This document shows positions 57,182-64,000 of a stretch of DNA of 64,000 bases, in pieces (position 1 is the first letter of the stretch; each line of letters opens with the position of its first letter). The DNA comes from Noviherbaspirillum massiliense JC206 (lineage in GTDB: Bacteria; Pseudomonadota; Gammaproteobacteria; Burkholderiales; Burkholderiaceae_D). The DNA is taken from NCBI RefSeq assembly GCF_000312045.1, contig NZ_HE978634.1, forward strand, positions 1,668,098-1,732,097, written 5' to 3'. The position numbers and the translations under genes were made by a program. The notes beneath the pieces were generated by a model, which did no database searches, was not told the origin of the DNA, and was given only the letters and a program-made list of their open reading frames with translations.

Positions 57182-57215
57182 GTAAAGTCTGTAACAGTTT
57201 GTAATGGTTTTGACA
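57182..57215. promoter_or_regulatory. Candidate OmpR-type direct repeats and ompR -35
   Basis: TGTAACAGTT (57190-57199) and TGTAATGGTT (57200-57209) are adjacent 10-bp direct repeats differing at two bases, and GTAA also occurs at 57182-57185. A TTGACA follows at 57210-57215, 41 bp before the ompR start. OmpR-family regulators bind tandem 10-bp half-sites, so autoregulation is plausible; no clear -10 is seen at the right spacing. Confidence 0.45.
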
Positions 57216-57256
57216 ACCGATATCGTTCTCCGAATTTCTGAAGTTACCATAGCGCC

Positions 57257-58024
57257 ATGAATACAATGAATGCAACGACGACTCCGCCCAATCAGGGTTC
57301 CGGCGGCCACCAGGGCAAAATTCTTGTAGTCGACGACGACCTCCGTTTGCGCGACCTGTTGCGCCGCTATCTTGGCGAACAAGGATTCAATGTCGTCACC
57401 GCCGAAAGCGCCGCTGCAATGAACAAGTTGTGGATCAGGGAGCGCTACGATCTGCTGGTGCTCGATCTGATGCTCCCTGGCGAAGATGGCTTGTCGATTT
57501 GCAGGCGCCTGCGCGGGGCTGGCGATCAAACGCCGATCATCATGCTTACCGCCAAAGGGGAAGATGTAGACCGGATTGTCGGCCTTGAAATGGGCGCAGA
57601 CGACTATCTCCCCAAACCGTTCAATCCGCGCGAACTGGTTGCCCGCATCAATGCCGTCTTGCGCCGCAAGGGGCCTGATGAAATTCCGGGCGCGCCTTCC
57701 GAAACTCCACAAACTTTCCAATTCGGCGATTTCGTGCTCGACCTTGGGACCCGCACGCTGAAAAAAAACGGCGAAACGATTTCGCTTACCACCGGGGAGT
57801 TTTCGGTGCTGAAGGTGTTTGCACGTCATGCCCGGCAACCGCTTTCCCGCGAAAAATTGATGGAGCTCGCACGAGGTCGCGAATATGAAGTGTTTGACCG
57901 CAGCCTGGACGTGCAGATCTCGCGCCTGCGCAAACTGATCGAGCCGGATCCGTCTAGTCCGATTTACATCCAGACTGTCTGGGGCCTCGGCTATGTCTTC
58001 ATCCCTGAAGGGCAACCTCGCTAG
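57257..58024 (+). CDS. ompR: OmpR-family response regulator
   Basis: A 255-residue transcription regulator with a receiver domain and a winged-helix DNA-binding domain. Phosphorylation residues are present: Asp26-Asp27 acid pair, Asp70 acceptor in LVLDLMLPGEDGL, Thr98-like MLTAK and Lys120 in YLPKPF. The C-terminal domain (about residues 155-250) contains the LTTGEFSVLKVF and SRLRKLIEPDPSSPIYIQTVWGLGY pattern. A Pro/Thr-rich N-terminal extension of about 20 residues precedes the receiver. It is followed by the kinase with about 29 bp between. Confidence 0.93.
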   Translation: MNTMNATTTPPNQGSGGHQGKILVVDDDLRLRDLLRRYLGEQGFNVVTAESAAAMNKLWIRERYDLLVLDLMLPGEDGLSICRRLRGAGDQTPIIMLTAKGEDVDRIVGLEMGADDYLPKPFNPRELVARINAVLRRKGPDEIPGAPSETPQTFQFGDFVLDLGTRTLKKNGETISLTTGEFSVLKVFARHARQPLSREKLMELARGREYEVFDRSLDVQISRLRKLIEPDPSSPIYIQTVWGLGYVFIPEGQPR

Positions 58025-58052
58025 CATCACTGGCGCGTCAGCACGGACTTCG

Positions 58053-59405
58053 ATGCCGAATATCCAGCATCGCCTTAACTGGCTGAAGAGCGGCCTGTTT
58101 TGGCGGACGTTTTTTCTGCTTGGCTTCCTGATCACCGCCAGCCTCGCGGCCTGGATCACCAGCTTCCGCATGGTGGAGCGCACGCCGCGCGCACAGCAAC
58201 TCGCAGCCCAGATCATTTCCATCGTCACGGTGACCCGTGCCGCCCTCACCCATTCAGCGCCGGACTTGCGCAGCGAACTGCTGTTCGATCTTGCCAGCAA
58301 TGAAGGGATACGCATCTATCCGCTGGAAAAAACCGACGTGATCGAGCCGCCTACCGACAGCGCGCTAATGCCGGTGCTCCAGGATAATGTCCGAGCGAGA
58401 CTCGGTGCCGATACCAAGTTCGCGAAGAAGGTCAATGATGTTGAAGGCTTCTGGATCAGCTTCAAGATCGAAGATGACGAATACTGGCTGCGGCTCGACC
58501 GGGACCGCATCGAACGCGTATCCAGCATCCAGTGGATAGGCTGGGCAACCATTACCCTGGTCCTGTCCTTGCTGGGCGCAGTATTCATCTCGCGCCTGAT
58601 CAATCAGCCGCTTGCCAATATCACGAATGCCACGCGCGCCGTCGCCAAAGGGCAGCCGCCGCCACCGCTGCCGGAGAAAGGGCCAACCGAGATTCGGGAA
58701 GCGAATCGCAGCTTCAACCAGATGATCGCGGACCTCAACCGGGTCGAATCCGACCGCGCGATGATTCTTGCCGGCATTTCGCATGACTTGCGCACTCCCC
58801 TCACGCGGATGCAACTGGAAGTCGAGATGGCGGGCTTGCCCAGCGAAGCACGCGAAGGCATGAAATCGGATCTGGGCCAGATGGACGCGATCATCGGCCA
58901 ATTCCTCGACTATGCAAGACCGACAGATGCAGGCAGTTTCGTAGCAGTCAATCTCACCGCGTTGCTCAATGAATCGGCCCATGAGGCGGCTCGCCTGCCG
59001 GACGTGAAGGTGGAGACCTATATCACCGGTGGCGTCGAAGTGATGGGCAACCCCGTCGACTTGCGACGCGTGATCAACAACCTGATCGAGAACGCGCGGC
59101 GCTACGGCAAGACCCCGGGTACGGGGATTGCGCATGTTGACGTGAACTGCCATGTGGAAGATGCCAAGGCGATTATCGAAATCGCGGATCATGGGGCCGG
59201 CGTTCCCGATAATGAAATCGACCGGCTGTTGCGGCCGTTCACACGATTGGATGCGGCCCGAGGCCAAGCCAACGGTGCCGGTCTCGGCCTGGCAATCGTT
59301 GACCGCATCGTCAGGCGGCATCAGGGCATTCTCGAGGTCAGCAATCGCGAAGGCGGTGGCTTGCTGATCAAAATTTCCATGCCACGCATCGCTCCCCGCC
59401 TCTAG
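58053..59405 (+). CDS. envZ: EnvZ-like sensor histidine kinase
   Basis: A 450-residue sensor kinase, the partner of the upstream regulator. Membrane helices at residues 16-37 and 161-182 flank a periplasmic sensor domain of about 120 residues. A HAMP domain follows, then the phosphoacceptor His244 (AGISHDLRTPLTRMQ), the N box NLIENARRYG and the G boxes DHGAGVPD and GAGLGLAIV. The EnvZ-style HDLRTP sequence and genome arrangement support the name. A longer start at 57993, overlapping ompR by 32 bp, is possible; the later start fits homologues better. Confidence 0.9.
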   Translation: MPNIQHRLNWLKSGLFWRTFFLLGFLITASLAAWITSFRMVERTPRAQQLAAQIISIVTVTRAALTHSAPDLRSELLFDLASNEGIRIYPLEKTDVIEPPTDSALMPVLQDNVRARLGADTKFAKKVNDVEGFWISFKIEDDEYWLRLDRDRIERVSSIQWIGWATITLVLSLLGAVFISRLINQPLANITNATRAVAKGQPPPPLPEKGPTEIREANRSFNQMIADLNRVESDRAMILAGISHDLRTPLTRMQLEVEMAGLPSEAREGMKSDLGQMDAIIGQFLDYARPTDAGSFVAVNLTALLNESAHEAARLPDVKVETYITGGVEVMGNPVDLRRVINNLIENARRYGKTPGTGIAHVDVNCHVEDAKAIIEIADHGAGVPDNEIDRLLRPFTRLDAARGQANGAGLGLAIVDRIVRRHQGILEVSNREGGGLLIKISMPRIAPRL

Positions 59406-59575
59406 GTCCCGCACCACTCGTTTTAAACAGGGGCAAGCTTCCCGCCTGCGCATGACCTCGCTGGTTGAACTTCAATCACTTTGATCAATCTATTAAGGGT
59501 TGCTGGATCTGCAAAAGCAGGCCGCAGAAAGCAGTATCGTGTTTTTCAGCCAGCCTCAATTCGATAGGAGGCCTC

Positions 59576-59782
59576 ATGAATTCGTCATCTTCCGGTACAC
59601 AAAACAACCAGACAGCCAAACCAACCCGGCTCAATCCTGGCGACGAGGCAATGCCGGGCGCGCCAGGCACGGGGGAGGATTTATGTCTGGAATGCAATGG
59701 CACTGGCAAGAAAGAAGGCGGAGCCAAATGCCCGGCATGCAATGGTACCGGCCGGGTTGTCCGGGCAATCGGCGGTGGCTGA
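59576..59782 (+). CDS. Mini zinc-ribbon protein with DnaJ-type CXXCXGXG repeats
   Basis: A 68-residue protein. The first half is polar and disordered-looking (Ser/Asn/Gln/Pro-rich). The second holds two CXXCXGXG motifs, CLECNGTG and CPACNGTG, 16 residues apart, which should bind one zinc ion as in the DnaJ cysteine-rich domain. No J domain is present. An AGGAGG Shine-Dalgarno lies four bases ahead of the ATG, so the short form is favoured over a longer frame starting at 59465. Similar small proteins occur in other Burkholderiales, function unknown; an RNA or protein-binding role is a guess. Confidence 0.75.
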   Translation: MNSSSSGTQNNQTAKPTRLNPGDEAMPGAPGTGEDLCLECNGTGKKEGGAKCPACNGTGRVVRAIGGG

Positions 59783-59939
59783 TTGCCGGTCCCGTTTCTC
59801 CCTTCGCCGTTACACGGCATGCGTGTAGAGGCAAGTGATGCTCTTACCGTGAGTTGAATCCGCGCGGACTCAGACTGCCTTCGGCTGGTGCACACACGGC
59901 AGCATCGTTCAAGAGGCAGTGAGCGGGCTGCCAGCCCCG

Positions 59940-60434
59940 TTACGTGCTGCTGGCATAAATCAGCGCCACGGCTTCTGCCGCAATGCCTTCCTCGCGCCCG
60001 AGATAACCCAATTTCTCGTTGGTCTTGGCCTTGATGTTCACCCATCCCTTCTCGATTTGAAGGTCTGCGGCAACGTGTTCGATCATCGACGGGATATGCG
60101 GTGCCATCTTCGGTGCCTGGGCAATGATCGTTGCGTCAATATTGCCGATCACATAGCCAGCCTGGTTGACCCGCTTGCACGCCTCGCGCAACAGTACCCG
60201 TGAATCTGCACCGGAGAATTGAGGATCGGTATCGGGAAAATGGCGGCCGATATCACCGAGGCCAGCCGCGCCGAGGATTGCATCGGTAATTGCATGCAAC
60301 AGGACATCGGCATCGGAATGGCCGAGCAAGCCCGTTCTATGCGGGATGGTTACGCCGCCGATGATGAGATTGCGACCCTGGACCAGAGCGTGGCAATCAT
60401 AACCCTGGCCAATCCGGAAGGGCGGTTGATTCAT
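59940..60434 (-). CDS. ispF: 2-C-methyl-D-erythritol 2,4-cyclodiphosphate synthase
   Basis: IspF cyclises CDP-ME2P to MEcPP with release of CMP in the MEP pathway. The 164-residue protein has the conserved [10 protein letters not shown] (Asp and His metal ligands), [29 protein letters not shown] and DTDPQF motifs, and [11 protein letters not shown]. It overlaps ispD by 4 bp, as in many bacteria. Confidence 0.96.
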   Translation of the reverse strand: MNQPPFRIGQGYDCHALVQGRNLIIGGVTIPHRTGLLGHSDADVLLHAITDAILGAAGLGDIGRHFPDTDPQFSGADSRVLLREACKRVNQAGYVIGNIDATIIAQAPKMAPHIPSMIEHVAADLQIEKGWVNIKAKTNEKLGYLGREEGIAAEAVALIYASST

Positions 60435-61129
60435 TCGATTCCTTTCAAATACAGTTCTGCCAGTGCAATGTCGTGCGGCAGGGTGATCTTGAAGTTGCGC
60501 GGGCTGCCCCCCACCAGTTTCGGCCGCAGACCCAGCGCCTCGACTGCGCTTGCTTCATCGGTGACCTCTTGCGCCTGTTCCAGCGCCCTGCACAGCAACG
60601 CATAGCGGAACATCTGCGGTGTCTGGGCTGCCCACATGCCGGCCCGAGGTACGGTTGCTTCTACACGCCCCTCGCCGTCAGCCCGTTTGAGCGTATCGAC
60701 AACGGGCATGGCAAGCAAGCCACCCACTGCATCTTCCCGAAGCTCTTCCAGCAGACGCGCAACCAGATCAACGCTCAGGCCCGGGCGGGCAGCATCATGC
60801 ACCAGCACCCAGTCGTCGTCGGCAAGCCGCTCACGCAAATGATGCAGGCCATTGAGCACCGATTGCTGCCGGGTTGAGCCGCCGTCGTAGATCACCGTCA
60901 GCCTGTCGGACAGGTGTTTCTCGGATGCCAGGACATCACGGATATAGGCATCGTCCGCATTCACCACCACATAGGTATGCGCGATCGCCGGCAGTGCCGC
61001 AAAGGTTTCGAGGGCATGCAGCAGGATGGGCTTGCCGGCAAGCGGCATGTATTGCTTGGGAATGTTTGTGCCCATGCGCGCGCCAACACCGGCGGCAGGG
61101 ACGAGCGCATAAAAGCGGGAGGTAGTCAT
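60431..61129 (-). CDS. ispD: 2-C-methyl-D-erythritol 4-phosphate cytidylyltransferase
   Basis: IspD couples CTP to MEP to give CDP-ME. The 232-residue protein has the nucleotide-binding [11 protein letters not shown] (about residues 11-21) followed by [18 protein letters not shown], the [10 protein letters not shown] motif and [10 protein letters not shown] near the C-terminus. I start at the ATG giving MTTSRFYAL, preceded by GGGAGG; the longer frame upstream is intergenic sequence. With dxr and ispF in this window three MEP-pathway genes are present. Confidence 0.95.
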   Translation of the reverse strand: MTTSRFYALVPAAGVGARMGTNIPKQYMPLAGKPILLHALETFAALPAIAHTYVVVNADDAYIRDVLASEKHLSDRLTVIYDGGSTRQQSVLNGLHHLRERLADDDWVLVHDAARPGLSVDLVARLLEELREDAVGGLLAMPVVDTLKRADGEGRVEATVPRAGMWAAQTPQMFRYALLCRALEQAQEVTDEASAVEALGLRPKLVGGSPRNFKITLPHDIALAELYLKGIE

Positions 61130-61212
61130 TGTTCGTGTTTGCAGGATTTCATGGCCGGCAACGTCGCCGTTTTGGAATGGCTGCAGCCTCAGCTTCGGAA
61201 AAGGGCTTAGTT

Positions 61213-61218
61213 TATAAT
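61213..61218 (+). promoter_or_regulatory. Probable mfd -10 element
   Basis: A perfect TATAAT lies about 90 bp upstream of the mfd start, in the 179-bp gap between divergent ispD and mfd. No clear -35 hexamer accompanies it. Confidence 0.4.
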
Positions 61219-61308
61219 CACCGGATCTTTTTCGACAATCCAGTCCAGCCGGAATCCCGATGCAAGTGCACTGTCCGGCCTCCATGACATTTTAGATGTC
61301 TCTGCTCG

Positions 61309-64000
61309 ATGTCATTCGATTTAAAGAAATCCCTCCCCAAAGCCGGTAACCGTTTCGCCCTGCCTGCAGTCCACGGCTCTACCGATGCCTATGCACTGGC
61401 GCAGGCGGCAACGGAGCTCAAGGCGCAGGGACGGATGCTCGCGGTCGTGGCTGCCAGTGCGACCGATGCGCAACGGCTGCGCCAGGAAATCCCCTGGTTC
61501 GCTGACAAGGAAGCGAGCTTGCGCTGCCATCTGTTGCCCGATTGGGAAACCCTGCCTTACGACGCATTCTCTCCGCACCAGGACCTGGTATCCGAACGCC
61601 TCGCGACGCTTTACGAAATCCAGACCGGACAATGTGATGTCCTGATCGTTCCGGCCACGACGGCACTGGTGCGCATGGCTCCGCCCTCCTTCCTTGCCGC
61701 CTACACCTTCTTTTTCAAGCAGGGCGAAACCCTCGACGAGGCCCGGCTCAGGTCCCAGCTGACGCTGGCCGGCTATACCCATGTCAGCCAGGTCATGTCG
61801 CCCGGTGAATATTCAGTGCGCGGCGGCCTGATCGACCTGTTCCCGATGGGCTCTGCCCTGCCTTACCGCATCGACCTGTTCGGCGACACCATCGAGAGCA
61901 TCCGCACCTTCGATGCGGATACCCAGCGCTCGCTCTATCCGGTCAAGGAAGTGCGCATGCTGCCGGGACGCGAATTCCCGATGGATGAACAATCGCGTAC
62001 GGCCTTCAGAAGCCGCTGGCGCGAAGAATTCGAGGGAGACCCGTCCCGTTCTCCGATTTACAAGGATATCGGCAACGGGATCGCCCCCGCCGGCATCGAA
62101 TACTACCTGCCGCTGTTCTTCGAAGAAACCGCGACACTGTTCCAGTACCTGCCGCCGGATGCAATACTTGCTCTGGTCGGTGACATCGATGGTGCCATCC
62201 GGCGCTTCTGGACCGATACCGAATCCCGCTACAAATTCCTGAAGGCTGACCGGGAACGCCCGCTGCTTCCCCCGGAAAACCTGTTCCTGACGGTGGATGA
62301 TTTCTTCACCCTGGCCAAGCCGCATGGCAGATGGGTAATACAGCAGGGAGACACAGCATCCGAAATATCGGCGCCGATTCCCAATGTTGCCGTCAACCGC
62401 CGCCTCGATGATCCGCTGACCAATCTGCGCGCCTACCTCCTGCAAACCGGCAAGCGCGTGATGATCTGCGCCGACTCGGCGGGTCGCCGCGAAACGCTGC
62501 ACCAGTATTTCAGCGAATTCGGCCTTGCCCTGCAGCTGTGCGAGGACTACGCCGACTTCGCTACCGCATCGGCCAAGCTGATGCTCGGCGTCGCCCCGCT
62601 TCATGCCGGCTTCGAACTCGGCGAATCGAACGGCAACCTCGCCTTCATTACCGAAACCGAACTCTATGCCGGGACCGGGCGCCGCGCCGGCCGGAGGAAG
62701 CAGGAAGGCGCAACCCAGGTCGAGTCCATGGTGCGCGACCTGTCCGAGCTCAAGGTCGGCGATCCGGTGGTGCATGTCAACCATGGAATCGGCCGCTACA
62801 TGGGACTGGTCAGCATGGACCTCGGCGCGGGCGAAACCGAGTTCCTGCACCTCGAGTACGCGAAGGAAACCAAGCTGTATGTGCCGGTCTCGCAACTGCA
62901 CGTGATCTCCCGCTATTCCGGTGCCTCGCCGGAAGATGCACCCTTGCACGCACTCGGCTCCGGGCAATGGGAAAAGGCCAAGCGCAAGGCAGCCCAGCAG
63001 ATCCGCGACACGGCGGCCGAATTGCTCAACCTCTATGCCCGCCGCGCAGCGCGGCAAGGCCATGCCTTCCAGTATTCGGCACGTGACTACGAGACGTTCG
63101 CGGAAAGCTTCGGCTTCGAAGAAACGCCGGACCAGAGTGCTGCGATCAATGCCGTCATCAAGGACATGACCAGCGGCAAACCGATGGATCGCCTGATCTG
63201 CGGCGATGTCGGCTTCGGCAAGACCGAGGTCGCGCTGCGCGCCGCATTTGTCGCTGTCATGGGCGGCAAGCAGGTGGCGATCCTGGCGCCCACCACACTG
63301 CTGGCGGAACAGCATGCGCAAACCTTTGCCGACCGCTTTGCGGACTGGCCGGTAAGGATCGCCGAACTGTCGCGCTTCCGCACCGGCAAGGAAGTGACGC
63401 AGGCGATCAAGGGCCTGGCCGAAGGCACGATCGATATCGTGATCGGTACGCACAAGTTGCTGTCCGATGAAGTGAAGTTCGCCCGCCTCGGGCTGGTCAT
63501 TATCGACGAGGAGCACCGTTTCGGCGTGCGGCAGAAGGAGGCGCTGAAAGCCTTGCGCGCCGAAGTCGATGTGCTGACCCTGACCGCGACTCCGATTCCA
63601 CGTACGCTCGGCATGGCGCTCGAAGGCTTGCGCGACTTTTCGGTGATTGCAACCGCGCCGCAGAAGCGGCTCGCGATCAAGACCTTCGTGCGCCGGGAAG
63701 ATGATTCGGTGATCCGCGAAGCCTGCCTGCGCGAACTGAAGCGCGGCGGCCAGGTTTACTTCCTGCACAATGAAGTCGAGACCATCGAAAACCGCAAGGC
63801 GATGCTGGAAGCCCTGCTGCCCGAGGCGCGCATCGGCGTGGCGCACGGCCAGATGCATGAGCGCGAACTGGAAAAGGTGATGCGCGACTTCGTGTCGCAA
63901 CGTTTCAATATCCTGCTCTGCACTACCATCATCGAAACCGGCATCGACGTGCCGACCGCGAATACCATCATCATGCATCGTGCCGACAAGTTCGGCCTGG
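61309..64000 (+). CDS. mfd: Transcription-repair coupling factor Mfd, 3' end cut by window
   Basis: Mfd displaces RNA polymerase stalled at DNA damage and recruits UvrA. About 897 residues are present, and the typical protein is about 1150, so the C-terminus is missing. The UvrB-homology region is in the first 450 residues (LPDWETLPYDAFSPH; SPGEYSVRGGLIDLFP). The RNA polymerase-interacting domain follows (VVHVNHGIGRYMGL near residue 490). Helicase motifs include Walker A GDVGFGKTEVA near residue 632, DEEHRFG near 730 and TATPIPRTL soon after. The start is the only in-frame ATG before MSFDLKK. Confidence 0.95.
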   Translation, partial: MSFDLKKSLPKAGNRFALPAVHGSTDAYALAQAATELKAQGRMLAVVAASATDAQRLRQEIPWFADKEASLRCHLLPDWETLPYDAFSPHQDLVSERLATLYEIQTGQCDVLIVPATTALVRMAPPSFLAAYTFFFKQGETLDEARLRSQLTLAGYTHVSQVMSPGEYSVRGGLIDLFPMGSALPYRIDLFGDTIESIRTFDADTQRSLYPVKEVRMLPGREFPMDEQSRTAFRSRWREEFEGDPSRSPIYKDIGNGIAPAGIEYYLPLFFEETATLFQYLPPDAILALVGDIDGAIRRFWTDTESRYKFLKADRERPLLPPENLFLTVDDFFTLAKPHGRWVIQQGDTASEISAPIPNVAVNRRLDDPLTNLRAYLLQTGKRVMICADSAGRRETLHQYFSEFGLALQLCEDYADFATASAKLMLGVAPLHAGFELGESNGNLAFITETELYAGTGRRAGRRKQEGATQVESMVRDLSELKVGDPVVHVNHGIGRYMGLVSMDLGAGETEFLHLEYAKETKLYVPVSQLHVISRYSGASPEDAPLHALGSGQWEKAKRKAAQQIRDTAAELLNLYARRAARQGHAFQYSARDYETFAESFGFEETPDQSAAINAVIKDMTSGKPMDRLICGDVGFGKTEVALRAAFVAVMGGKQVAILAPTTLLAEQHAQTFADRFADWPVRIAELSRFRTGKEVTQAIKGLAEGTIDIVIGTHKLLSDEVKFARLGLVIIDEEHRFGVRQKEALKALRAEVDVLTLTATPIPRTLGMALEGLRDFSVIATAPQKRLAIKTFVRREDDSVIREACLRELKRGGQVYFLHNEVETIENRKAMLEALLPEARIGVAHGQMHERELEKVMRDFVSQRFNILLCTTIIETGIDVPTANTIIMHRADKFGL

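Noticed and set aside
61813-63978. A 721-codon open frame on the minus strand opposite mfd
   Set aside because: It lies wholly antisense to the clearly conserved mfd reading frame; GC-biased codon use in mfd creates long stop-free antisense frames. The protein has no recognisable motif.

Overview
The window is a gene-dense, moderately GC-rich stretch of a betaproteobacterial chromosome, most likely Burkholderiales and probably the Oxalobacteraceae (Herbaspirillum, Noviherbaspirillum or Herminiimonas relatives). That placement rests on gene order and protein style: an rpsB-to-rnhB envelope cluster, dapC-dapD-pilU-like-dapE, zipA-ligA next to smc, a CX14CX2C-type QueE, and ppsA facing ppsR. No taxonomic search was possible. 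I see no insertion sequence, prophage, CRISPR array, rRNA or tRNA, and almost every gene is a recognisable core gene.

Layout. 1-7.6 kb: end of an aldose 1-epimerase, then a minus-strand run guaB-guaA-queE-queD-tadA-hydrolase-ldcA. It links GMP/GTP synthesis to 7-deazaguanine synthesis and tRNA wobble editing. 7.7-11 kb: a DUF4124 exported protein, rnfH-ratA divergent from smpB, and an SPFH/NfeD membrane pair. 11.3-14.7 kb: ppsA and its regulator ppsR, divergent. 15.2-30.7 kb: one long minus-strand series rpsB-tsf / pyrH-frr-uppS-cdsA-dxr-rseP-bamA-skp-lpxD-fabZ-lpxA-lpxB-rnhB-trmH, covering translation, isoprenoid and phospholipid precursors, outer-membrane assembly and lipid A. 30.9-35.1 kb: map-glnD-pseudouridine synthase. 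35-42.5 kb (minus): zipA-ligA-galU-def, then a KefG/KefB-like potassium-efflux pair. 43-47 kb: a small unknown gene and smc. 47.2-54.9 kb: dapC-dapD-pilU-like-arsC-like-dapE-prmB-ABC-F. 55-59.8 kb: an acetyltransferase, a DUF2520 dehydrogenase, an exported unknown, an OmpR/EnvZ pair and a mini zinc-ribbon protein. 59.9-64 kb: ispD-ispF divergent from mfd, which is cut by the window end.

Co-operation. The isoprenoid genes dxr, ispD, ispF and uppS supply undecaprenyl carrier. The lpx/fabZ set, bamA, skp and rseP build and police the outer membrane. dapC, dapD and dapE make meso-diaminopimelate for peptidoglycan. Tight stop/start overlaps (1-32 nt) support polycistronic transcription in several blocks.

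No wholly new system is evident. The best second-look items are: a LigA with a tandemly duplicated helix-hairpin-helix region; a small unknown gene (42960-43331) behind a perfect FNR/FixK-type palindrome with two nested start signals; a structured rpsB leader plus a strong rpsB-tsf terminator; a near-perfect hairpin between guaB and guaA; and direct repeats upstream of ompR.
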